A DNA stretch of 52,079 nucleotides from JBBRLG01 sp038231495 (GTDB taxonomy: Bacteria > Planctomycetota > Planctomycetia > Gemmatales > Gemmataceae): contig JBBRLG010000001.1 of the NCBI GenBank assembly GCA_038231495.1, forward strand, positions 1 to 52,079, written 5' to 3'. The translations under genes and the position numbers were made by a program. Of this stretch, positions 25,496 to 34,098 are shown in pieces; positions within the stretch are counted from its first letter, which is position 1, and every line of letters starts with the position of its first letter. The notes beneath the pieces are model-generated. The model was not told where the DNA came from, did no database searches, and worked only from the letters and a program-made list of their open reading frames with translations.

Positions 25496-27987
25496 GCCAT
25501 ACTTGCTTGCAACCCTATGCCGTGGTAGAACCAGTTGCCGCCCGTGCCACGTTCGCTCTTGAAGCCTTTACCGTTCATGTAGTTACGAAATGCGGCAGCC
25601 GTCATTAGCTTGTCGCCAGACCAGCGTTGGTACGCTTCGTACAACAACGATGTTCTGACCTTCACGGCATCGTTGACGAAGCAGCAATCGTCAATAAAAG
25701 CATGAATCACGTCCTGTTCGGCGCGGTAAGCAGCGGTGGCCCCACTGACCTCCTCGGGTTCGGCTAGTCCGTCACGCTGCCAGTCGAGGCAGCCTTGTAT
25801 TGCCCATGCCAGGATGCCGGACGACTCGGCTTTCAGCTTGGCCAAAAGCGTCTTGTCCTTTTCGTGGTCCGGGATGGTGACAGTGAAGGGGATGAGTTTG
25901 ATGCGTCGCCAGACGGCGTAATCCGCGCCGCGCACCTGCGGCTTGTGGTTCGCGGCCAGGAAGATTTTTCCGGTCATCTCGAACTCGAAAAAGTCCTGTC
26001 GCATCTTCCGGGCCGTCACCGAATCGCCGCCCGTCAACTGCTTCATCAGGGCCTCGGCCAGTCGCTTTCCTTCATCCGTCTCGATGGTGCAAACGAATCG
26101 TTTACCGAACAAATCGGCGCGTTCAGTGGGATGGGCCTCGGTGTTCTTCGCCATCAGAAGTTCCGGCACGGCTTGATACCCGTACCCGCCAAGGATGTGC
26201 TTTGGCACGCCGAGATAGGTCGATTTGCCATTCGCGCCGCCGCCGTGGAGGAAAAACAGGCATTGCTCGCGCACGTCCCCCGTGAGGCTGTAGCCGGCTG
26301 TCCGTTGAAGGTAGGTGATTAGCGCTTGGTTGCCGTCCATGATGCGCTGCAAGAAGCGCAGCCAAAGCACGCATTGGGCGTTGGGATCGTATTCGACGGG
26401 GGCCAGTTTGGTGATGAGGTCTCTCCGCCGGTGTTCGCGGAGTTCCCCGGTTCTCAAGTCGATGGTGCCGTTACGGACATTGAGCATGAACGGGTCGCGG
26501 TCCATGTCCGCGGGCAGGATCGGTATGCCTGGCTCAGACGTGGCCAGCTGGAGACAAGCGCTGATTCGCCGCGCATCCTCCCACGACAGTAAATGCTTCA
26601 ACTTCCGCGTGAGTTGTGGTAGCTCCTTCTTGCGTTCATCCTCATCGGCGAGCTTCCCCAATTCGACGATCTGGTGCGCCACCTCACCGTACAGCGAGGT
26701 TTGCGTTTCCTTTACCAGCCGAATAGCGGCGGCGGTGTCGTCCTCGGCCCATCGCGTGCCGTCGTAGATGTACGACTTCTTGAAAGGGTGACAGTATCGC
26801 CAATCCGCGCCGTGCCGGGCGACGACGCGCCGCGAGTTGCCCAGGTCAGTTAGGTGAAACTCGCGTGGAGTAACGCAAGCGTCGGTCTGCGGTTTGGTGC
26901 CGTTCTTGGATGGCGGAGCGCCGTTCGCACCGAAGGGGCTTTTGTGTCGGCCGCCGCGTGGCTCGTAACCGCCGCTTTGACCGTCGAGCGCCTTGGAAAG
27001 CGTTCGTTCGCGGTAGTCAGGCCGGTTCCATTTTGAGCGATACAGACCGCTCTGCGCGAACAGGTCGCAAACGCGCTGACGGTCGTAGTTGCACCACCAC
27101 CCCAGGTGATTCACAAGGGCGAGGTCGGCTTCGGAGCCGGACTTGTAACCCGACGCATCTCCGTGCCATAGGGTGCGAATGCGGCCTCCGTTTTTCGAGC
27201 GAAACATTCGCTCTAGCAGGTCGGCGTCGGCCAGGTCGTGGGGCGTGCTACCGCTCCGGGAGTTGCCGTTGCTCTCCGCCTTGCGCTCTTCGCCGAATTG
27301 GTCGTTGTGGATGCGGCGCAAGGCGTCCTGGCGTGCTTCAATGGTAAGCGGCGTGCCAGGGATGTGCTGGCCGGTGACAGTGACGTAACGGCCCGTCTCG
27401 TAGTTCTCGTAGTGGCCTTTCTTCCGACCATGCCGCGGCAGCGTGCCAAGAAGGAAAAGGGGAACACCAGTTCCCGAAGGCGAAACTTCGCTGTAAGTGT
27501 TCAGGGCGTCGATGATCGCCATTGCCCACGGCTCGATGGTCCCGGTTATCGCATCGCGGCAGTGGTCGAGGTCCACGCCGATCAGGTGGAGTGGGGCGTC
27601 CACGCCCTTACTGTCCTCCGGCCCCATCTTCAATGACAGGGCAAAACCGATACCGTCGTACCTGCCTTGCCCGGTGACGGGGTCGTAGCAGTCCCGATGG
27701 TAGGCTTGAAGGGCAACGTCAAAGGGCGACCACGTTTTTCGGTTCGTGCTACTGCCCGCGCTGCCCGTGCGTGCGTTGACCGGCGGCTTATCGTAATCAA
27801 TCTCGCCGGTGTCCTTGTCAACTTCTTCCACGTACCCCCAAACAAGCCATTGGTCCTGTGCTTTTAGGAATTCGGGGATGGCGTCGGCAATTACCCGCAT
27901 CCCCTTGGGTCTGGTAGGAATATCTGCGGCAGCGGACTGGCCGTTTACTGGATCGTCGCAATTGTCGGCCTCGGCGTTTAGGGTCAT
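25480..27987 (-). CDS. Primase-polymerase / SF3 helicase replication protein
   Basis: A 835-residue replication protein of the phage/plasmid (P4-type) class. Residues ~20-210 are a primase-polymerase-like domain with VDLDH (~137, catalytic acidic pair) and SPSGTGV; the usual His after SGTG is replaced by Pro. A middle ~90-residue helical domain follows (LLERMFRSKNGG). Residues ~440-830 hold the D5-like N region and an SF3 helicase with Walker A GGGANGKST (~582) and Walker B IETDEG (~634). It would unwind and prime the element origin. ATG 27987 overlaps the preceding HTH gene stop (ATGA). The frame is open further upstream, but without domain content. Confidence 0.87.
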   Translation of the reverse strand: MTLNAEADNCDDPVNGQSAAADIPTRPKGMRVIADAIPEFLKAQDQWLVWGYVEEVDKDTGEIDYDKPPVNARTGSAGSSTNRKTWSPFDVALQAYHRDCYDPVTGQGRYDGIGFALSLKMGPEDSKGVDAPLHLIGVDLDHCRDAITGTIEPWAMAIIDALNTYSEVSPSGTGVPLFLLGTLPRHGRKKGHYENYETGRYVTVTGQHIPGTPLTIEARQDALRRIHNDQFGEERKAESNGNSRSGSTPHDLADADLLERMFRSKNGGRIRTLWHGDASGYKSGSEADLALVNHLGWWCNYDRQRVCDLFAQSGLYRSKWNRPDYRERTLSKALDGQSGGYEPRGGRHKSPFGANGAPPSKNGTKPQTDACVTPREFHLTDLGNSRRVVARHGADWRYCHPFKKSYIYDGTRWAEDDTAAAIRLVKETQTSLYGEVAHQIVELGKLADEDERKKELPQLTRKLKHLLSWEDARRISACLQLATSEPGIPILPADMDRDPFMLNVRNGTIDLRTGELREHRRRDLITKLAPVEYDPNAQCVLWLRFLQRIMDGNQALITYLQRTAGYSLTGDVREQCLFFLHGGGANGKSTYLGVPKHILGGYGYQAVPELLMAKNTEAHPTERADLFGKRFVCTIETDEGKRLAEALMKQLTGGDSVTARKMRQDFFEFEMTGKIFLAANHKPQVRGADYAVWRRIKLIPFTVTIPDHEKDKTLLAKLKAESSGILAWAIQGCLDWQRDGLAEPEEVSGATAAYRAEQDVIHAFIDDCCFVNDAVKVRTSLLYEAYQRWSGDKLMTAAAFRNYMNGKGFKSERGTGGNWFYHGIGLQASMASDGR

Positions 27988-28271
27988 TTTACGGCCCTTC
28001 TTTCCGCCGCTTTGATCGCATCCCAGGTCCGCGCGTCGGGCATTCCTGCTTTGATCCACGCTTTGACTTCCTCGGCGTCCCAACGCAACTGAGAACCAAG
28101 TCTGTGTGCTTTCAACAACTTGCCGGACGCGCGAAGTCGGTGAAGCGTTGCGGGCGACGTTCGCAACTGAAAACACAAATCATTAGTGTCAAACGTCAGT
28201 GGCGCGCCCTGCGAGTCGTTCGGGGGTTGCTCGGAGGGGATAACGGTTGCCAGCTTCACGACGTTATTCAT
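27984..28271 (-). CDS. Excisionase/AlpA-type helix-turn-helix protein
   Basis: A 95-residue protein with a MerR-like winged-helix HTH (residues ~28-75: LCFQLRTSPATLHRLRASGKL, then GSQLRWDAEEVKAWI), the pattern of HTH_17 excisionases and AlpA-like activators. GGAAGGGGGAC precedes ATG 28271. It overlaps the upstream gene by eight bases and the primase by four, so the three are translationally coupled. It may direct excision or activate the operon. Confidence 0.78.
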   Translation of the reverse strand: MNNVVKLATVIPSEQPPNDSQGAPLTFDTNDLCFQLRTSPATLHRLRASGKLLKAHRLGSQLRWDAEEVKAWIKAGMPDARTWDAIKAAERRAVK

Positions 28272-28497
28272 GGCCGTCCCCCTTCCGGCAGGAGCGGCGG
28301 GCGTCGATGGCGTTCAGTTCGTGCCGGACCATTGCCACGGCCTTTCGGTCGTAAAGGCGAAGAGTTCCGGCGCGGGCGGAGGGGTTAATGTGTGGTCGTG
28401 TGGCCAGTACATGCAGAACGCGATGCAGGGGGACGCGCAGTTCGCCGGCGATAACGCCAGGAGTAATCAGGCGCGGGGCGGTCTTTGCGATACTCAC
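28264..28497 (-). CDS. Small MerR/HTH-like protein
   Basis: A 77-residue protein: LITPGVIAGELRVPLHRVLHVL resembles a recognition HTH, followed by LRLYDRKAVAMVRHEL, the usual wing and third helix of the MerR-like small regulators. AAAGGAG stands six bases before the GTG start at 28497. It is the first gene of the leftward replication operon, directly downstream of a cluster of GTGAGCGCTCAC-type repeats. Confidence 0.68.
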   Translation of the reverse strand: MSIAKTAPRLITPGVIAGELRVPLHRVLHVLATRPHINPSARAGTLRLYDRKAVAMVRHELNAIDARRSCRKGDGHE

Positions 28498-28539
28498 GGT
28501 CGCTCCTTTCAGGTCGGGACGTGGTGCCCTTTCTGAAAG

Positions 28540-28630
28540 ACAGCGCTCACAGGGGCTTTTGCGGAAGTGCTTTGGTGGAAAGGGAATAAAACTTGTGAGC
28601 GCTCACAAAGAGGCCGCGAGCGCTCACAAA
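28540..28630. promoter_or_regulatory. Three-fold repeat AGCGCTCACA (operator or iteron cluster)
   Basis: AGCGCTCACA occurs at 28542-28551, 28598-28607 and 28619-28628. The middle one is the perfect 16-bp palindrome TTGTGAGCGCTCACAA (28593-28608). The second and third are 21 bp apart and share TTTGTGAGCGCTC (minus strand). They precede the leftward replication operon and lie beside an AT-richer stretch (28580-28592), so they may be repressor sites or replication iterons. Confidence 0.65.
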
Positions 28631-28639
28631 CTAGGACGA

Positions 28640-30007
28640 CTACAGGCGCTTTCGGGAGCGAACCACCCGCGGCCGCCGGTCCTTCGGATCATCTTCTAAG
28701 GGGCTAGGCTCGTGGTCGGCTTCCTGTGCGGAGAGTAGTTGCTGCTGCTCGGCGTCAGACAAATCATCCCACTTCGGCTTAGGTTGAGATTGCTCCTCGG
28801 CGGCAACTAACTGTTTTAATACTTCGTCGCGAGTCCCTTCCCCCTTCACGGCCTCAAGATCGTTGGTAAAGCTCACGGGAGCGGGGGAGGGCTGAGACGG
28901 CCGATTGCCGATCCGTCCGGCAAGGCGGAGCCTTTGCTTTTGAGCCTTGGGATAGAGAGGGGTTTTCGTCCACGTCTCGAAACTGCATCCAATTCGTGTC
29001 GCTTGCTTTCGCGTGGACAACAGAAAGAACTCCCCCTTCATCCGCCTTGCCAACTCCATCGCTTTCTTATTCGCTTCCTCCACCGTCATGCGACCCGACT
29101 TTTTATTTTCGCCGGAGGCACGGCCCATGCTTATCCGGTCGAAAAGCCGCGCGAAGTGGTCAACACGGTCGTATGCCGGGTAGAGACGGTTGACTAGCAC
29201 AACGCATGGTCCACCTTTTTCCTTTGCGGCCTCTTCTGCTGAAAGTCGGCCGAGGCGAACCGCGTGTTCCCACAACAGTAGATCGGTGCAGCCCTCTGCC
29301 AGTTGCTTGGCGGCTTCCTCCGCCTCGCGCTCCCGACCATCGCCAAGGCTTCGTCCGGCAGCCCAGCAATCCGCAACCAGTTCGAGCAATTGGTTTTTCA
29401 TTTCCGCGCGAAACTCGGTCGTTTGCGGCGAGCGCTCGCGCGGTGACTTGAGGTCCCGTGCCAGTTCTTGTTCGCGGATTTGCAAAACGAGCGCGCAAAG
29501 CTGGCGGAAAGGATTCGGTTTAGCGGGTTGCTCCACCGGACGACGGGTTGGAGTCTCCGTTTCTTCAACCAACTTCGCCCACCACTGACACATCTGGGGC
29601 GTTGATTCGATCAGGCAATCCTCGAGGGCTGCCGACTCGTTAGCGTTTGGCCACATGGTCCCGCCACTTCGCCCGCGCCTATCGAACGTAAAAACGGGGG
29701 CATCGGGACCGGGTTGCCGGACCTTTATCATTCCCTGGCCGATTAGCTGACGGATGGCCGCTGCTGCCACGTCTTTCGGTTGCCCTCGATCCCGGAGGGC
29801 TTGAATTATTTGAGAGTACCGAACGACTTTCAAACCCGGTGCGGGATCAGGTCCGGGGTTATCCGAAGCGTTAGCCATGTCCGCGAGCGCCGGCGGAATG
29901 AGGCGCATCGCCGCCTGCGTAAGTGCTTCTGGCGGGTTAAAGAATTCATGCTGGGTGTCGGTGAGTGAATGCAATTCGCCCGGACCGGACAGGGTATCGT
30001 CGCTCAT
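28640..30007 (-). CDS. Hypothetical island protein (455 aa)
   Basis: A 455-residue protein, not recognised. The N-terminus is acidic and unstructured. A winged-helix-like block lies at ~60-105 (SQIIQALRDRGQPKDVAAAAIRQLIGQG). The middle is long and helical with many charged residues (~170-290), then LSTRKQATRIGCSFETW, and a charged, Pro-rich tail ends RRPRVVRSRKRL. It may be a coiled-coil/DNA-binding protein. It lies upstream of the iteron cluster and downstream of hsdM, all leftward. A 138-base gap to hsdM holds only an 8-bp inverted repeat (CTCAGAAG). Confidence 0.6.
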   Translation of the reverse strand: MSDDTLSGPGELHSLTDTQHEFFNPPEALTQAAMRLIPPALADMANASDNPGPDPAPGLKVVRYSQIIQALRDRGQPKDVAAAAIRQLIGQGMIKVRQPGPDAPVFTFDRRGRSGGTMWPNANESAALEDCLIESTPQMCQWWAKLVEETETPTRRPVEQPAKPNPFRQLCALVLQIREQELARDLKSPRERSPQTTEFRAEMKNQLLELVADCWAAGRSLGDGREREAEEAAKQLAEGCTDLLLWEHAVRLGRLSAEEAAKEKGGPCVVLVNRLYPAYDRVDHFARLFDRISMGRASGENKKSGRMTVEEANKKAMELARRMKGEFFLLSTRKQATRIGCSFETWTKTPLYPKAQKQRLRLAGRIGNRPSQPSPAPVSFTNDLEAVKGEGTRDEVLKQLVAAEEQSQPKPKWDDLSDAEQQQLLSAQEADHEPSPLEDDPKDRRPRVVRSRKRL

Positions 30008-30146
30008 GAAGTGTCGCTCCTTCTCAGAAGTGCCGCAACCGCCCTCCCGCTTCTGAGTTCGGGAAGACGGCGCGGCAAGGATGCACCTTCATTGTTCGGG
30101 CGGTGAAGAAGGGAATCAAGGGCCGTCACTCGCAATACCGAACCGC

Positions 30147-31761
30147 TCATTTGATTTTACGGAGTGTTGCCAGTGCCTCGGCCACTTCGCGGCCCTTCGC
30201 TTCGATCAGGTCGAGCAGTTCTTCCGGCGTCCGCTTATCGACCACCGTTCTTGCGTTCGGGTTCACCGCCTTCAAATCGTAGTTCTTGGCCTCGCTGACC
30301 GAACGCTCGACGGTCCAGCTGCGGTCACTGTCGCCGCGTTCGGGTAGCAGGCGGAAGAAGTCTTCAAAACGGTCGAGCATGAACGGGGTTTTCTTGCCAA
30401 CCTTGATGTCGGACAGGTCGTAATACCAGATGCGTTCCGTCAGCCGGCCCTTGGTGAAAAACAGCAAGTTCGTTTTCACCCCCGCGCCGGCCGCGGTGAA
30501 CACGCCGCCGGGCATACTCACGATGCACCACAGTTCGCATTCGTCGAGCAAGTTACGCTTCGTCTGCACGAAAGCCAATTCGTTCGTGCGGAACAACACG
30601 CCCTCATCCAGCACGATTCCGCACCGGCCCCCCGGTTTCAAACTTTCGATGACGTGTTGCAGGAACAAAACCTGCGTCGCGCTGGTCTTGTAGGGGAAGC
30701 GCGTTTGCGCCTCCTTGCCTTCTTTGCCGCCGAACGACGGGTTCGTCAACACCACGTCGAATTGGCCGGGAGCGTCTTGAAACAGGCCGCCATAGGTCTC
30801 GCCGCCCGTCAGCGTGTTGCCGTGCCAGAGGTTCGGCTAGTCGATGCCGTGAAGCACCAGGTTGGCAAGGGCGATGGGGTAGACAAGGTTCTCTTTCTCG
30901 CGGCCGAAAAAAGTTTGCCGCTTCAAGATGTCGATTTGCTCCCCGGTCGCCGTCGCCCCGACCTGGGCGCGCATGAACTCGTTCGCCTGTGCCAAAAAAC
31001 CGCCGGTCCCGCAACACGAATCGTACACCGTTTCGCCGACCTTCGGCGCGATGACGCGGACCATCGCGCGGATGATCTCGCGCGGCGTGAAGAACTGGCC
31101 GCCGTCGTTGCCCTTCTCGCCCATTTTCAGGAGCAAGCCTTCGTACACCTGGGAGAGCGTGAAAACGTGCGTCGGGTCGGTGCGCTCGTTGCTGATTTCG
31201 TGAACCTTGTCCAGCACGTCGAGAAGGTTGCGCTCGGTGTCGATGCGCGTCCGCTCCACGCCCGACATGATTTCGCTAATGACCTTCTGCCGCGGCGTCG
31301 CGTTGGGTTTGTCGCGTAGCGTTTTCAAATGCGGCAACAGGTCGGTATTCACGAACCCGAAGAAGGCACCCAGCGCCCCGTTTTGCAACTCCTGGCGTTT
31401 CGGCCCTTGAGGGTCGGCCCAATCCTGCCAGCGGTACGGCACTTCAAGCGAGGGCGTGAAACCCGCGCCGACGGCTTCGGCTTCTTCGGCCTCGCGGGCC
31501 TCGCGCTCGTCGAGGATGCGCAGGAACAGAATCCACCGAGGGCGTGAAACCCGCGCCGACGGCTTCGGCTTCTTCGGCCTCGCGGGCCTCGCGCTCGTCG
31601 AGGATGCGCAGGAACAGAATCCACGTCAATTCGGGGACGTACTGCAACGCGCCGGCGCAGTTCGAGCGCCGCATGATGTCGCAAATGGATTTGATGGCGG
31701 AGTTGACGGAGGCTTGCGAGGTCAGAGCCTTGCCGTTGCCGTTGCTGCGTTTCTTGCCCAT
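30147..31761 (-). pseudogene. hsdM: Type I restriction N6-adenine methyltransferase, broken (HsdM)
   Basis: The three parts are in order: N-terminal helical domain (31761 to ~31540), core (from ~31448) with FTPREIIRAM and motif I DSCCGTGGF, and C-terminal part with NPSFGGKEG (motif IV, normally NPPF). Two lesions are visible. A perfect 88-bp tandem duplication (31449-31624) adds 88 bases and shifts the frame. A TAG at 30838-30840 interrupts HGID-stop-PNLWHGN, where Glu is expected, in frame with the downstream part. Without them a ~510-residue HsdM would be read. It would have formed the M2S methylase with HsdS. Active HsdR without HsdM would be inert as a type I nuclease. Confidence 0.88.
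31449..31624. repeat. 88-bp perfect tandem duplication inside hsdM
   Basis: 31449-31536 and 31537-31624 are identical. The unit length is not a multiple of three, so one copy keeps the frame and two break it. The perfect identity implies a recent event or gene conversion. Confidence 0.95.
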
Positions 31762-31765
31762 CGCG

Positions 31766-32575
31766 TTAGTGAGCCTCGCGCTGGACTTGTTCGATGTATT
31801 CCGTCACGTTTTCGGGCCGAACCGCCTGGACATGGTACTCTTCCAGGACGCCGAAAACTCGCTGGCGAAGACGGTCGTTCCGGTCGGTCGGTGCAAACGT
31901 CGTCACAACCACCAGTTTTTGATCCCGACCATCCGCCGTCAGGTGCTTGGCCAAGAGGTCGCCTTCCACCGCAAGAACCATCGCCGCGTTTTCCGCCGAA
32001 CTTTCCTTGGCAGGGAAGTAGTACGGCTTGACGTAATTTATCAACCCGTTTTCGTAAACGTAGGGAACGTTGATGCGCTTCTCCAAAACGGGAACCTCAA
32101 CCGAGACGTTAAGGCGCGCACGCTTGTCCCGCTTAAGGTTTCGGAAGAGTGCTTCCAATTCGGGGACAAGGGGGGGCCTTCGTCGCGCGCGGGGTCTTGC
32201 CGGCTCGATAACCAGCTTTTGAAAAAGGGCTTCCAGTTCTTGTTGCGGTTCGTCCACCACAAGGGAGCGGGGTTCGCTCAAACGCACGTTATCGGCGCGC
32301 GCGCCAACGAACCGCTCCAGGTCTTCCTTTGACCGCGGCCGGTCGTCGGTTTTTTCTAGGCGATAGACTAACCCGCGCTTCGCCGCGTCGAGGGCGCGCG
32401 GGTGAAACGCCTCTTTGCCGAAAACCTTCTTTACCCGGTCGTTCCCGTCGATCAGCTTGACCTGAACAAAATCAGACGCGGGGCAGAAAAGCAGTACGCC
32501 GACGTTTACCGCTTCCAGACGGGACGGGTCGGGGCAGAACTGAACCAAACTGTAGTAACCGGGTTGCGGGTGCAT
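31766..32575 (-). CDS. DUF3037 family protein
   Basis: A 269-residue protein beginning GYYSLVQFCPDPSRLEAVNVGVLLF, the hallmark start of DUF3037 proteins. The middle is charged and helical, and the C-terminus has a conserved DRNDRLRQRVFGVLEEYHV region. The function of the family is unknown. It lies 42 bases after a HipA-like kinase gene and four bases before hsdM, so it is part of the restriction operon. Pairing of DUF3037 with HipA-like genes is something I recall from other genomes, but inclusion between restriction subunits is noteworthy. Confidence 0.78.
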   Translation of the reverse strand: MHPQPGYYSLVQFCPDPSRLEAVNVGVLLFCPASDFVQVKLIDGNDRVKKVFGKEAFHPRALDAAKRGLVYRLEKTDDRPRSKEDLERFVGARADNVRLSEPRSLVVDEPQQELEALFQKLVIEPARPRARRRPPLVPELEALFRNLKRDKRARLNVSVEVPVLEKRINVPYVYENGLINYVKPYYFPAKESSAENAAMVLAVEGDLLAKHLTADGRDQKLVVVTTFAPTDRNDRLRQRVFGVLEEYHVQAVRPENVTEYIEQVQREAH

Positions 32576-32617
32576 GGTTGTGCGTCCAGAGGGGTTGGAG
32601 CGTACCCCTATTGAAAC

Positions 32618-33436
32618 CTACGGGCATAGGGCGAGCAACTGTTTTATTACCTCATCGGCCACAAAGACGGCACGGCGACAGATTAACCGTTCCCACACGG
32701 GCAGAACGGCCGATGGAACCTCCCATTCACGCGGAACCCGAGCGAGGATTTCGTTGACGGTTTGGGGGTCGATCTGTCGGAGCCGGCGACTTGACTCTTC
32801 AAGAATTCCAGGTCGCAGCCAGTACAGGAAGGCAGGAAACAGGCCGTACAACCGGCCGTCCCTCTCGTGGTCAATGTCCGCCATCCTTTGGCTCAGGTCG
32901 CTGCCGCACGTGAAACAATGCGTGTGGTCCATCGCGACGAGTTGGCACCGCTCGGCGGGGAGGTTTTCACTGCTCAGGTATACATTATTGTAGTTCACCT
33001 TCCGCATTGCTAGGTCAGGAGGATGGCGGTCGCAGTTCAGCGCCCAGTTGTCGAACACGACAAGACGCGAAATGTCGTCGGGATTCTCCAGTGTTTCAAG
33101 CTCGACGGGATCGCCGCTCCACGTTCGGCCAGGACAGTCGCGGGCAACGAACGCCGGGCCGGGTTGGGCCTGGCCGCCTCGCCGAAAAGGAATTTCGGGA
33201 GCCTCGCCAAGAACCACCGTGGCATTATCGAACGTCGGCAAGCCAAACCATCGGGCCAAAGCCGTTGCCACCAGTTCGCACGCCAACGGATGCGGCCCTT
33301 GGCGATTGCCCAGCGCCTTGATGTACGCTTCCCCGGCAGCGGTTTCGATTCGGGCCGTCCCCATGCTAGTGTCGTACCCTTCGATGAAGCGTTTAACGCG
33401 CGTGGGTTGCCAGGGCGGCGCGACGGGTTGACTCAA
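32618..33436 (-). CDS. HipA-like kinase family protein
   Basis: A 272-residue protein with the compact HipA-like kinase fold (HipA_2 type): ETAAGEAYIKALGN (Lys, ATP site), VFDNWALNCDRHPPDLAMRK (catalytic NxDRH-like loop, ~130-150) and LVAMDHTHCF (metal-binding Asp, ~168-177). Canonical HipA phosphorylates glutamyl-tRNA synthetase and is neutralised by HipB; no HipB-like partner adjoins. Start TTG 33436 is supported by GGAGAG seven bases upstream and by a homologous remnant at 35260-35354 that has ATG at the same place. It sits in the restriction operon with DUF3037. Confidence 0.75.
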   Translation of the reverse strand: MSQPVAPPWQPTRVKRFIEGYDTSMGTARIETAAGEAYIKALGNRQGPHPLACELVATALARWFGLPTFDNATVVLGEAPEIPFRRGGQAQPGPAFVARDCPGRTWSGDPVELETLENPDDISRLVVFDNWALNCDRHPPDLAMRKVNYNNVYLSSENLPAERCQLVAMDHTHCFTCGSDLSQRMADIDHERDGRLYGLFPAFLYWLRPGILEESSRRLRQIDPQTVNEILARVPREWEVPSAVLPVWERLICRRAVFVADEVIKQLLALCP

Positions 33437-33465
33437 ACCAACTCTCCTTGAGTCGAGAAGAAAGA

Positions 33466-34098
33466 TCAGGGTATGAGGATGTCAAGCGTTTGCCGCCGGA
33501 GGTCGTCGATGTAGCTCGCCAATCCTTCCCGGACTCCGGCCTCGGTCGCGGACAGGCCGGAGCCAAAGACGGCACGCAAGGCCGTGTCACAGTGACGGCC
33601 GGGCACGACTTTCGTGAGGACGGGAGCAAATCCCAGCCCGTCGATGATTCGGAGGATGGTTTGCTCGAAACAAATAACCCGGCCTTGCAGCCGACCCCGG
33701 ACCCGCTCGCAGACTTCGCCGGCGGCACTACAGAGAGCGACCAAACTGCGCTTGTCACTCGTGACCAGCCGGCAATCGGCGTAGGCTCCGGTTGCCGAGA
33801 ACAGCACGGCCTCACCGGTGTCGATGCCCAGGATGTCGTTGAAGGCGAGTTGTTCGTCCGGCGGCGGCGCTACGTCGATCACGCCAACCGCGTCGAAGAA
33901 ATGCCGGAGCCGTTCGTATTCGGGTTCACCCGGTCTTACCCTTCCCTTCCCAGGTTTTTTAGGGCTGATAAGCTTGTGAACGGCGGAGTTCAGGACCAAG
34001 ATTTCGGCGGAGGTAACACCAAGGGCAGCAACCGCCTCGCCCAAGAGGTCGCAGCAAGCCAGTTTCAGGATAACGTCATTGTCCGTAAGGCAGATCAT
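33466..34098 (-). CDS. PIN-domain-like protein
   Basis: A 210-residue protein. Residues 1-125 look like a PIN nuclease core: TDNDVILKLACC (acidic residues at 6 and 8), LGIDTGEAVLF (Glu ~95) and CRLVTSDKRSL (Asp ~114). PIN toxins cleave RNA. The ATG (34098) overlaps the preceding gene's stop as ATGA, which couples the pair. The upstream partner is an ImmA/IrrE-type metallopeptidase, a common arrangement in toxin-antitoxin or phage-response modules. The longer frame to 34164 lies within the neighbour and is unlikely. Confidence 0.68.
   Translation of the reverse strand: MICLTDNDVILKLACCDLLGEAVAALGVTSAEILVLNSAVHKLISPKKPGKGRVRPGEPEYERLRHFFDAVGVIDVAPPPDEQLAFNDILGIDTGEAVLFSATGAYADCRLVTSDKRSLVALCSAAGEVCERVRGRLQGRVICFEQTILRIIDGLGFAPVLTKVVPGRHCDTALRAVFGSGLSATEAGVREGLASYIDDLRRQTLDILIP

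Noticed and set aside
28593..28608. Identity of the palindrome to the symmetric lac operator core
   Set aside because: TTGTGAGCGCTCACAA matches the ideal lac operator core, but there is no LacI-type gene or sugar operon nearby, and two related direct copies fit an element-specific operator or iteron better.
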